Part shown: positions 41,888 to 49,659 of the stretch, one piece after another | How positions within the stretch are numbered: the stretch's first letter is position 1 | How the letters are laid out: the number at the start of each line of letters is the position of its first letter | NCBI GenBank assembly: GCA_046331245.1 | Contig: JAXLRH010000003.1 | Coordinates: 329,921 to 393,920, forward strand | Source of the DNA: SSF14 sp046331245 | GTDB taxonomy: Bacteria > Actinomycetota > Acidimicrobiia > Acidimicrobiales > Microtrichaceae | Length of the DNA: 64,000 bases | Direction: 5' to 3' | Made by a program: the position numbers and the translations under genes | The notes under the pieces: generated by a model | What the model was told of the DNA's origin: nothing | Seen by the model: the letters and a program-made list of their open reading frames with translations, nothing else | Databases searched by the model: none

Positions 41888-41956
41888 ATGTCCGACTCGC
41901 GTCGCGTCGCCCAGTCCCGCAACGACCCGGTCGGCGCGGTGCTGCTCGCGGCGTGA
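41888..41956 (+). CDS. Possible 22-residue leader peptide
   Basis: ATG 41888 opens a 22-codon frame that ends in TGA overlapping the GTG start of the methyltransferase (GTGA). The peptide is MSDSRRVAQSRNDPVGAVLL plus two Ala. AGACT lies eight bases before the ATG, like some other start regions here. It may couple translation to the downstream gene. Confidence 0.35.
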   Translation: MSDSRRVAQSRNDPVGAVLLAA

Positions 41957-43020
41957 CGTCGAACGCTCGGCCGGGGGAGGTCGTGGAGGAGGCGTGCACG
42001 TTGTGCGGCGCGGCGCCGCTGACGGTCGTGGGCGTGGTTCCCGGGTACCTGGCGGGACGGTCCTACACGGTGCTCGAGTGCGACGGCTGCGGCTCCCAGG
42101 CGGTCCCCGCCGACACCGTCGTCCCGGACGGGCTGTACGACGCGATCTACCGCAACGCCGAGCGGCTGCCGGGCTATGCCCGATACGGCCGCTACGCGGA
42201 TGCGGTCGCGTCGGTGCGCGATCCGCTCTACTACCTGAGTCACTCCGAGGACGTGTACTGGGCGGTGGCCACGGTCCTCGCCGAGCGCCGTCGGGCGGGG
42301 CTCGGCACCACCGTCGTCGACGTCGGCAGCGGCCTCGGGTATCTCACGGCGGCGCTCCGCGGCGCGGGCTACGAGGCGTGGGGTCTGGATCTCTCGGAGG
42401 AGGCGGTGGCCCGTGCCAATCGCCGGTTCGGCGACTGGTACCGCCAGGGCGACGCCATGGACGTCGCGGACGCGACGAACATCCGTCCCGACGTGATCGT
42501 CGCGCTCGAGCTGATCGAGCACGTGCACGAACCCGTCGGGTTGCTCGCGGCGATGGCGTCCCAGGTCGCGGACGGCGGTGAGGTGATCGTGTCGACCCCG
42601 AACCGGACCCGGCTCCCGTCCGACCGTCTCTACGAGACCGACGCGCCACCGGTGCACCTCCGGTGGATCACCGAACCAGGCTTGCGTGAGCTCGGCCGTC
42701 GTGCGTCGTGCTCGGTGGATCTCGTCGACTTCACGGCGTTCAACCGCATGATGGCGAGGCCGTCCGGGGTACCGGTCGGCCGACCGGCGACCCGTGACGT
42801 CGCCCCGCTCGACGAGGAGCTGCACCTCACGGGGGCGCCGGTGCCGACGACCGCGATCGGGCGGCGTGATCGCCTCGTCCGGTCACGGCGGGCGGCTCCG
42901 CTGGTCGCAGCCGTACGCGTGGCGCGGCGGCTCCGCCACCGTGGTGACGCCGACGGGCGAGATGCCGAGTCCGCGGCGCGCTCGGCCTCGGCGGTGGCCC
43001 GGTTCGCTCCGCTCCCCTGA
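41953..43020 (+). CDS. Zinc-ribbon methyltransferase
   Basis: A 355-residue methyltransferase with an N-terminal four-Cys ribbon (ACTLCGAAP and ECDGCGSQ). The class I core has TTVVDVGSGLGYLTAALRGAGYEAWGLDLSEE and VALELIEHVHEPVGLL. This layout is common in methyltransferases for sugars in surface glycans and natural products. GTG 41953 overlaps a short leader frame. The tail is rich in Arg and Ala and probably disordered. Confidence 0.85.
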   Translation: MTSNARPGEVVEEACTLCGAAPLTVVGVVPGYLAGRSYTVLECDGCGSQAVPADTVVPDGLYDAIYRNAERLPGYARYGRYADAVASVRDPLYYLSHSEDVYWAVATVLAERRRAGLGTTVVDVGSGLGYLTAALRGAGYEAWGLDLSEEAVARANRRFGDWYRQGDAMDVADATNIRPDVIVALELIEHVHEPVGLLAAMASQVADGGEVIVSTPNRTRLPSDRLYETDAPPVHLRWITEPGLRELGRRASCSVDLVDFTAFNRMMARPSGVPVGRPATRDVAPLDEELHLTGAPVPTTAIGRRDRLVRSRRAAPLVAAVRVARRLRHRGDADGRDAESAARSASAVARFAPLP

Positions 43021-43053
43021 CCGCCGCTCCCCTGACCGCCGGGTCGCTGTGGG

Positions 43054-44250
43054 TCAGAGCCCGCAGGCCGCGGCGCCGCCGCTCTCGAAGGTCGACACGG
43101 GGCAGCTGACGGCCACCGGCGTGTAGGCGCCCATCACCTCGGAGGCGAGCTGGCCGAGCGCCACGTTGCGCACGGTCTCGGCGAAGTCGGGGGCGGGCAG
43201 CATGTGGCGGACGGCCATGAGCAGGTTGGTGCTGGTGCTCCCCCAGTCCACCCAGGCGACGCCGTCGGTGGTCGTGGCGTTCGCCGGCCGCTCGGCCGGT
43301 GTGGAGACGACGATCGTGTAGTAGCCCGAAGCGTCCACCGGCGCCTCGTGGTCGACGATGCACGAGCTCACCGGGTAGGGCTTGCGGTATTCGTTGGTGC
43401 AGAACGACCAGTACCGGAGCTGTGACGGGGTGGCCGGCGACTGGCCGGCCTGCGTGTCGGGTGTGGTGGGCGCCTTGCCGCGCACGACGATGACCTTGCC
43501 GGGCTGATAGGCGGCGATCGACGCGAGGTAGGCGTTGTCGCGGTTGGGGTAGATGCCGGCGACCGTGACGGGCCGTCGGAAGACGGGGGGATCGCTCGGC
43601 GGGACGTCGGTGGCGGGGCCGAACAGGTTGATGAGGTCGACGGCGGCGTTGTCGGGCGCGGAGGCCGAGCAGGTGGGCACGGGAGTGATCGTGCCGTCCA
43701 CGTTCTGCACCGACAGCGACGGGAGCGGCACGCCGCCGGCCTGGTCGGCGGGATCGTCGGGCACGTACACCCGGAGGAACACCGAGCCGTTGGTCGGGGT
43801 CGAGATGACGTTGTCCCCGTGCTGGCCGTCGGTGGGGGCGATGTCGGGGTTCACGGTGACCGTCCACCGGCGGTGTGCCGGATCGGCGGATGCGACCAGG
43901 TTGGTGAACGGGTTGTCACTGCCCGCGTCGGGCACGATGGCGGTGTCGGCGATGTGGTCGTGGTCGTTGCCGGCCAGCGTGTAGGTGTGCAGGGAGATGT
44001 AGCGGGCGTAGGGGTAGGCGCCGGACAGGATCAGGCGCTGCCCCGCGACGAGGTTGTACTTGGTGCCGAAGTACGTGGCCGTGGCGTCGGGGTAGGCGAC
44101 GTTGAACGAGGCCTTGTCCGCCTTGATCGCCCACGCGCAGGAGATGCCGGCGGTGGGCTGCGGTACGCACGAGGCGAGGCCGACGGCGGCGACCGCCGGA
44201 GCGACGACGGCGACGAGTCGGCGAACGACCCGCGTCCTGGTACGAGACAT
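43054..44250 (-). CDS. Secreted lipoprotein of unknown function
   Basis: A 398-residue protein with a basic start, a hydrophobic segment and the lipobox LASC. The mature part has an early Trp/Lys stretch, YFGTKYNLVAGQRLILSGAYPYARYISLHTYT, then DNPFTNLVASAD and later GIYPNRDNAYLASIAAY. This resembles envelope proteins of the DUF1254/DUF1214 type only weakly, so I do not assign a family. ATG 44250 has GGGGG about eight bases upstream. It diverges from a TetR gene with direct repeats between them. Confidence 0.65.
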   Translation of the reverse strand: MSRTRTRVVRRLVAVVAPAVAAVGLASCVPQPTAGISCAWAIKADKASFNVAYPDATATYFGTKYNLVAGQRLILSGAYPYARYISLHTYTLAGNDHDHIADTAIVPDAGSDNPFTNLVASADPAHRRWTVTVNPDIAPTDGQHGDNVISTPTNGSVFLRVYVPDDPADQAGGVPLPSLSVQNVDGTITPVPTCSASAPDNAAVDLINLFGPATDVPPSDPPVFRRPVTVAGIYPNRDNAYLASIAAYQPGKVIVVRGKAPTTPDTQAGQSPATPSQLRYWSFCTNEYRKPYPVSSCIVDHEAPVDASGYYTIVVSTPAERPANATTTDGVAWVDWGSTSTNLLMAVRHMLPAPDFAETVRNVALGQLASEVMGAYTPVAVSCPVSTFESGGAAACGL

Positions 44251-44300
44251 GTGACAACCCCCTGAGTCGATCCCCCGAACGCGGTTCGGTCTACTGCTGG

Positions 44301-44348
44301 TGAGAGTCGCTGTCAACTGATCGTCACTCGCATCTGAGAGTCGCTGTC
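44301..44348. promoter_or_regulatory. Direct-repeat operator candidate
   Basis: TGAGAGTCGCTGTC occurs twice (44301-44314 and 44335-44348), 34 bases apart, in the gap between the divergent lipoprotein and TetR genes. The second copy lies where a -35 would be for the TACCCT -10 (44358-44363) before the TetR start. A spacing of 34 bases is a little over three DNA turns. Confidence 0.5.
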
Positions 44349-44370
44349 GCCGGCTGGTACCCTCGCCGCG

Positions 44371-45048
44371 ATGGTCACTCCCGCGCCGCCCGTCAGCGCG
44401 CCGTCGTCACCCGTCGAGGCGGGCCTCCGGGCCCGGAAGCGTGCCGCCAACCGCGATGCCGTGCGGGCCGTCGCGCTCCGTCTCTTCGTCCGGCGGGGTT
44501 TCGACGACGTGTCGATCGAGGAGATCGCCGAGAACGCCGGCGTGTCCCCGAGCACCGTCTACCGGAACTTCCCCACCAAGGAGGACCTCGTCCTCGCGAA
44601 CCTCGCCCGTCGCCAGGCCGAGTTCGTCGACCTCCTCGACGCCCTCGAACTGGATCGCCACGGCGCCCGTCCGACACTGGGCGACCTCCTCGCCACGGCC
44701 ACGGTGACCTGGGCGCCGGGTGCCGACGATCTCCGCCTCCTGCGCTCGGAGGTCGCGCTGATCGTGTCGACGCCGGCGCTCCTCGCCCGGATGCAGCATC
44801 TCGTCGTGGAGTGGGAGGCCCCGATCACCGCGAGCCTCGCCCGGCGTTGCGACCGCTCCGAGGACGACCTCGCGCTCCGCCAGCTCACGGCCCTCTTCTG
44901 TGCCACGATCCGCATCGTGATCCGTGAGTGGGCCGCCGGCCACGCCGACGAGGCGATCCTCGACTACGGCCGGCCCGCGCTCGACGCGCTGAGCGCGCTC
45001 CCCGCCGCCCGGCTCCCCTGCAACCCGGCCCCGCTCGCCCGTGGCTGA
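44371..45048 (+). CDS. TetR-family transcriptional regulator
   Basis: A 225-residue regulator with a strong DNA-binding domain (AVRAVALRLFVRRGFDDVSIEEIAENAGVSPSTVYRNFPTKEDLVL). ATG 44371 is seven bases after TACCCT, so it is probably leaderless. It overlaps the next TetR gene by 8 bases. The direct repeats upstream are a candidate binding site. Confidence 0.9.
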   Translation: MVTPAPPVSAPSSPVEAGLRARKRAANRDAVRAVALRLFVRRGFDDVSIEEIAENAGVSPSTVYRNFPTKEDLVLANLARRQAEFVDLLDALELDRHGARPTLGDLLATATVTWAPGADDLRLLRSEVALIVSTPALLARMQHLVVEWEAPITASLARRCDRSEDDLALRQLTALFCATIRIVIREWAAGHADEAILDYGRPALDALSALPAARLPCNPAPLARG

Positions 45049-45613
45049 CCCCACGACGCGCCAGCGCGTGGTGGCCGCGGCCTCCGACGCGTTCGCGCGT
45101 TCGGGCCTCGACACGGTCACGCTCGACGACATCGCGCAGGACGCCGGCGTCCATCTCGTGACGTTGCACCGCAACTTCCCCGGCGGCCGCGACGAGGTGG
45201 TGATGGCCGCGGTCCTCCACCAGGCGCTGGAGCTGAAGGGCGCGATCGCGGACGTCATCGAGCGGGCGACCGACTGCGAGGCCGCGCTCGTCGACTCGGT
45301 GACGCTCACCTACCGCACGTTCCGCGACAACCGAGCGCTCGCCGCGATCCTCACCGACACGTCGGTTCGCTCGGCGATTCTCGGGGAGACGGGCGGGGAC
45401 GTGCACGCGGTGGCGGCCGAGCTGTGGGAACGCATCCGCGCCCGAGCGGTGCGGGAGGGTCGCGTGGTGACCGGCGCGTCCGACGAGCAGGTGGTCGACC
45501 ACGTGCTCCGCGTCGGCATGAGCCTCATCGTCGAGCCCGGTGTGGTGCGCAACGCGCGTGACGTCCGCACGTACGTGCGGCGCTTCGTCGTGCCGGCGCT
45601 GATCGTCGGCTGA
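45041..45613 (+). CDS. TetR-family transcriptional regulator
   Basis: A 190-residue regulator. The DNA-binding part is RQRVVAAASDAFARSGLDTVTLDDIAQDAGVHLVTLHRNFPGGRDEVV. GTG 45041 lies inside the previous gene, so both TetR proteins are made from one message. Two co-encoded TetR regulators suggest heterodimers or two-signal control. It converges on the P450 gene. Confidence 0.88.
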   Translation: MADPTTRQRVVAAASDAFARSGLDTVTLDDIAQDAGVHLVTLHRNFPGGRDEVVMAAVLHQALELKGAIADVIERATDCEAALVDSVTLTYRTFRDNRALAAILTDTSVRSAILGETGGDVHAVAAELWERIRARAVREGRVVTGASDEQVVDHVLRVGMSLIVEPGVVRNARDVRTYVRRFVVPALIVG

Positions 45614-45637
45614 GGCGCGGGCTCGGCTGTTGCGCCG

Positions 45638-46897
45638 TCAGCGCAGCACGCGGTAGGAGACCGGCAGGTGCTTAACACCGCCGACGAAGTTCGCGGCCGT
45701 CCACTGCGCCTCGCCGTTCGGCTGCAGGTCGCCGATCCGCTCGAACATCTTCGAGACCATCGTGCGGATCTCGCGACGGGCGAACTGGCTGCCGAGGCAG
45801 TAGTGCACGCCGAGGCCGAAGGAGATGAGGTCGCCGACGTCGCCGCGCTGGATGTCGAAGCGCTGGGGGTCGGCGAACACGGCCTCGTCACGGTTGGCCG
45901 ACCAGTACGAGAGGAGCACCCGGCCGCCGGCGGGGATGTCGACGCCGCCCACCGACGTGTCCTCCTGCGCGTAGCGGAGGAAGTGGCGCACCGGCGACGT
46001 CCACCGGATCATCTCCTCGGCGGCGTTGGCCGCGAGCGAGGGATCGGCCGCCAGGGCGGCGAGCTGGTCGGGGTGTCGCAGGAGCGCCTCGACGCCGCCC
46101 GACAGGCCGTACGAGGTGGTGTCGTGGCCGGCCGTCGCGGCGATGATGAAGTACCAGAGCCGGGCGTGGTCGTCGATGGGACAGCCGCCGATCTGGCCGT
46201 TCGCGATCACGGTCGCCAGGTCGTCGCGGGGGTTGGCCTGCCGGTCGGCGGTGAGCGCCCCGAAGTACTCGCCGAACTCGGCGATCGCCGAGGTGCCGAG
46301 CTGCACGGGATCGGACAGGTCGCCGAGGTACTCCGGGTCGGCAGCGCCGAAGATGCCCTGGGTGAGCTTGAGCATGAGGGCCTCGTCCTCGGCGGGGACC
46401 CCGAAGATGCTCATGATCACGCGCAGCGTGTAGGGCACGGCGATGTCCTGGGCGAAGTCGCACTCGCCGCCGAGGTCGACCATCTTCTGCACGAACTCGT
46501 CGGCGACGGCGTCGATGTCGCCCTGCCGGTGTCGCACGGCGGCGGGCTTGAACCAGTCGTTGGTGATGGCCCGATGGTCGCGGTGCTCGGTGCCGTCCAT
46601 GTGGATCAGCGTCTTGGGATCGATGCCGGTGGAGAGGAGGAAGTCCCACATCCACTCCGGCATCAGCATCGACTTCTGCGTGTTGTGCCAGATGTCGCTG
46701 CGCCGCGACACCTCGAACACGTCGGCGTGTCGCGTCAACGCCCAGAACGGGAGGTAGCCGTCGGCCTCGACGCGCAGGACGGGCGCCTCGCTGCGGAGCT
46801 CGGCTGCGGTGCGGTGCCAGGCCTCCGGGTCCGTGTACGCATCGGCGTCGATGAAGATCGCCCCGCGGGGGTCGGTGGTCAGGTGCGTCTCGAACAT
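45638..46897 (-). CDS. Cytochrome P450
   Basis: A 419-residue soluble P450. The I-helix is AATAGHDTTSYGLSGG, the ExxR helix is AAEEMIRWTSPVRHFLRYA and the haem loop is SFGLGVHYCLGSQFAR with Cys367. IHMDGTEHRDHRAITNDWF is the usual C-helix region. The sequence fits the actinobacterial group that hydroxylates sterols, terpenes or fatty acids. ATG 46897 follows GAGGAGGACGA. A 6-bp inverted repeat upstream overlaps a TACAGT hexamer. Confidence 0.93.
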   Translation of the reverse strand: MFETHLTTDPRGAIFIDADAYTDPEAWHRTAAELRSEAPVLRVEADGYLPFWALTRHADVFEVSRRSDIWHNTQKSMLMPEWMWDFLLSTGIDPKTLIHMDGTEHRDHRAITNDWFKPAAVRHRQGDIDAVADEFVQKMVDLGGECDFAQDIAVPYTLRVIMSIFGVPAEDEALMLKLTQGIFGAADPEYLGDLSDPVQLGTSAIAEFGEYFGALTADRQANPRDDLATVIANGQIGGCPIDDHARLWYFIIAATAGHDTTSYGLSGGVEALLRHPDQLAALAADPSLAANAAEEMIRWTSPVRHFLRYAQEDTSVGGVDIPAGGRVLLSYWSANRDEAVFADPQRFDIQRGDVGDLISFGLGVHYCLGSQFARREIRTMVSKMFERIGDLQPNGEAQWTAANFVGGVKHLPVSYRVLR

Positions 46898-46918
46898 TCG
46901 TCCTCCTCTGACGGCGCG

Positions 46919-46932
46919 CTACAGGACTGTAG
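46919..46932 (-). promoter_or_regulatory. Operator candidate over the P450 promoter
   Basis: CTACAG and CTGTAG form a perfect inverted repeat around GA. On the minus strand it contains TACAGT, a fair -10 for the P450 gene 22 bases before its start. A TetR protein encoded next door could bind it. Confidence 0.4.
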
Positions 46933-46982
46933 CCACATGTTGCATTCGTGCAGGAGCCAGGCGGATTCCCTGCGCGCCGCGC

Positions 46983-47723
46983 TCACGACCCGGGCGGCAC
47001 CTGCACCCAGATGTCGCCGTAGGCGGCGCGGCCGTCGACACCGTCGAGCAGGTCGTCGCCGGGTGCGGTCGTGCCGGCGGGCTCACCGAGGTGCGCGAGC
47101 CACTCGCCGATCTGCCGGGCGGCGGTGTCGGTCATCTCGTGCTCGCCCTCCGACTCGACGTAGGTGAGGTCGAGGCCGGACTCCCGGAGCAGCGCACCGC
47201 CGGCGCGCGAGAGCTCGATCGAGGCGAACGAGTCGCGCCGGGCACTCGACAGGAAGTAGGGCCGGCCCGCAGCCGCTGCCAGGTCGACGCGGAAGCCCCG
47301 CACCATGGGCGGGAAGCTGCACACCCCGAACCCGGCGGCGGGTCGGTTGCGCACGTCGGCGCTCAGCAGCAGGCCCAGGGCGAGGCCACCGCCCTGGCTG
47401 AACCCTCCGACGACGGCATCGGCCGCGGCCAGGCCCACCTCCCGCTCGAGCTCGCCGAGGAGCTCGTCGAGCGCCTCGACGCTCGCGAGGTACTGCTGCT
47501 CGGCCTCCTCGCGGGCGTGCATCGCCCGGTGCCAGATGGCCTTGCCCCGCCATTCGAACGGCGCATCGGGCACCACCACGCGGAATCGCGCGTCGGGGTC
47601 GATCAACCCGAGGCGCTCGGTCAGATCGGCGGCGGGCTCGCCGTAGCCGTGCACCAGCACGAGCAGACGCGCCTGTTCCCCGGGGCGATCGAGCACCAGG
47701 TGGGACAGGGCGATCGGGGCCAT
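46983..47723 (-). CDS. Phospholipase/carboxylesterase-type alpha/beta hydrolase
   Basis: A 246-residue esterase. LLVLVHGYGEP forms the oxyanion region, GGFSQGGGLALGLL holds the nucleophile Ser, and RRDSFASIE and EGEHEM supply the likely Asp and His. It belongs to the family of small carboxylesterases (Abhydrolase_2). Between a P450 and a Baeyer-Villiger enzyme, it could hydrolyse the ester made by the latter. It diverges from that gene with a 35-bp palindrome between. Confidence 0.87.
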   Translation of the reverse strand: MAPIALSHLVLDRPGEQARLLVLVHGYGEPAADLTERLGLIDPDARFRVVVPDAPFEWRGKAIWHRAMHAREEAEQQYLASVEALDELLGELEREVGLAAADAVVGGFSQGGGLALGLLLSADVRNRPAAGFGVCSFPPMVRGFRVDLAAAAGRPYFLSSARRDSFASIELSRAGGALLRESGLDLTYVESEGEHEMTDTAARQIGEWLAHLGEPAGTTAPGDDLLDGVDGRAAYGDIWVQVPPGS

Positions 47724-47814
47724 GGGTGCGATCCCACCACAGCCCGTGCCGTGACCGCCAAACGGTTCTCTTCGATGAGATGGATCGGGACGGTGGGGAC
47801 GCCGTATGGTGACA

Positions 47815-47849
47815 TCAGCGAAATCTGACGGACCGTCAGATTTCGCTGA
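47815..47849. promoter_or_regulatory. 35-bp perfect palindrome, operator of the BVMO gene
   Basis: Seventeen-base arms flank one central base (47832). The left arm begins TCAGCGAAATCTGACGG. A TATGGT hexamer at 47805-47810 would place transcription start at about 47817, inside the palindrome, 33 bases before the BVMO start. TCTGACGGACCGTCAGA at the core has the shape of a TetR operator. Confidence 0.7.
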
Positions 47850-47882
47850 CCCCCCACCTCACCCCCAGCTTCGGAGGCCACC

Positions 47883-49652
47883 ATGACCCGCCCCGACCCC
47901 TCCACCATCGCCGCCGCCAAGGCCCGCTACGAGAGCGAACGGGGGAAACGCCTTCGAGAGGAGGGGCTCGCCCAGTACGAGTCGCTCAAGGAGCACCACC
48001 TCGACCGCGACCCCTACGCCGATCCCGACTTCACTCGCGATCCGCTCACCGAGGAGGTCGACGTCGTCATCCTCGGGGGCGGCTGGGCGGGAATGCTCGC
48101 CGGCATCAACCTCGTGAAGCGGGGCATCACCAGCTTCCGCATCGTGGAGAAGGCCGGCGACTTCGGCGGCACCTGGTACTGGAACCGCTATCCCGGCTGC
48201 ATGTGCGACGTCGACGCGACGATCTACCTCCCGCTGCTCGAGGAGACGGGCTACATGCCCACCGAGAAGTACGCGAGCGCCACGGAGATCTTCGGCTACT
48301 GCCAGCTCCTCGGCCGGCACTTCGGCCTGTACGAGCACGCGCTGTTCCAGACCGAGATCGAGTCGCTCGTCTGGGACGACGACGCCCGCCGCTGGGACCT
48401 GACGACCCAGCGCGGCGACAAGATCCGCACGCAGTTCTTCATCTCGGCCGGTGGCCTCATGCACAAGGCGAAGCTGCCCGGGATCGACGGCATCGACGGT
48501 TTCGCCGGCAAGGCGTTCCACACGACGCGCTGGGACTACGAGTACACCGGCGGCAGCCCGACCGAGCCGATGGACAACCTGTCGGACAAGGTGGTCGGGA
48601 TCATCGGCACCGGCGCCACGTCGGTGCAGGTCGTGCCGCAGCTCGCGCGTGCGGCGAAGGAGGTATACGTCTTCCAGCGGACGCCGTCCGCCGTCGGGGT
48701 GCGTGCGCAGCAGAAGATCGACGAGCAGTGGTTCAAGTCGCTCCCGCCGGGTTGGCAGAAGGAGCGCACGCTCAACTTCACGGCCGTGGCGACCGGGCAG
48801 CAGCCGGACCGCGACCTCGTGGCCGACGGCTGGGGTCAGGTGCTGAAGGTCGACACGCAGCGTGAGCCGGCCAACGACGAGGAGCGTGCCGAGCTCGAGG
48901 CGATCGACTTCGAGATCATGGAGGGCTTCCGCCGCCGCATCGACGAGATCGTCGAGGACCCGGCGACCGCCGAGAAGCTCAAGCCCTGGTACGGCAAGCA
49001 CTGCAAGCGGATCTGCTTCCACGACGAGTACCTGCAGTCGTTCAACCTGCCCAACGTGCACCTGGTCGACACCGACGGCCAGGGCGTCCGCGAGATGACG
49101 AGCGCCGGCCCGGTGGTCGGCGGCACGGAGTATCCGCTCGACATGCTCGTGTTCGCGTCGGGCTTCGAGATCACGACGGGCCTGGTGAACCGCCTCGGGT
49201 TCGACCCGGTCGGCCGCGGTGGCGTCCGGCTCAGCGAGCGTTGGCACGACGGCACGCACTCGCTGCACGGCATCCTCACGGCCGAGATGCCGAACTTCTT
49301 CGTGGTGAGCTTCGTGCAGGCCGGCTTCGGTCTGAACTTCGTGCACTTCCTGTCGGAGTCGACGGCGCACATCGTGTGGATGATCGACGAGTGCCGCAAG
49401 CGTGGGCTGTCCTCGATCGAGGCGACCGTCGAGGCCGAGGACGAGTGGCTCAACATCCTGTGGCAGGCCTCGGGCCCGCTCGCCCGCTACAACCTGGCGT
49501 GCACCCCGAGCTACGGCAACAGCGAGGGCTCGCGCACGATGCTCGCGGCCCGCAGCGCCGTGTTCCCCGGCCCGCTCATGGACTACGCCGCGCACCTCGC
49601 CCAGTGGCGCGAGGCCGGAGAGCTCGAGGGGACGAAGACCGTTCCCGCATAG
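47883..49652 (+). CDS. Baeyer-Villiger monooxygenase
   Basis: A 589-residue FAD/NADPH enzyme that turns ketones into esters or lactones. The first Rossmann motif is VVILGGGWAGMLAG and the second is VVGIIGTGATSVQ. Between them lies the BVMO fingerprint FAGKAFHTTRWDY. GGTWYWNRYPGCMCDVDA is also typical. Length and an N-terminal extension before the first Rossmann fold resemble cyclic-ketone and steroid BVMOs. ATG 47883 is preceded by GGAGG five bases upstream. Control is likely through the palindrome at 47815. Confidence 0.94.
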   Translation: MTRPDPSTIAAAKARYESERGKRLREEGLAQYESLKEHHLDRDPYADPDFTRDPLTEEVDVVILGGGWAGMLAGINLVKRGITSFRIVEKAGDFGGTWYWNRYPGCMCDVDATIYLPLLEETGYMPTEKYASATEIFGYCQLLGRHFGLYEHALFQTEIESLVWDDDARRWDLTTQRGDKIRTQFFISAGGLMHKAKLPGIDGIDGFAGKAFHTTRWDYEYTGGSPTEPMDNLSDKVVGIIGTGATSVQVVPQLARAAKEVYVFQRTPSAVGVRAQQKIDEQWFKSLPPGWQKERTLNFTAVATGQQPDRDLVADGWGQVLKVDTQREPANDEERAELEAIDFEIMEGFRRRIDEIVEDPATAEKLKPWYGKHCKRICFHDEYLQSFNLPNVHLVDTDGQGVREMTSAGPVVGGTEYPLDMLVFASGFEITTGLVNRLGFDPVGRGGVRLSERWHDGTHSLHGILTAEMPNFFVVSFVQAGFGLNFVHFLSESTAHIVWMIDECRKRGLSSIEATVEAEDEWLNILWQASGPLARYNLACTPSYGNSEGSRTMLAARSAVFPGPLMDYAAHLAQWREAGELEGTKTVPA

Positions 49653-49659
49653 CGTCCGG

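Noticed and set aside
47883..49652. BVMO as a rifampicin monooxygenase because it neighbours rph
   Set aside because: Rox-type enzymes are single-Rossmann class A flavoproteins; this protein has two Rossmann motifs and the BVMO fingerprint.
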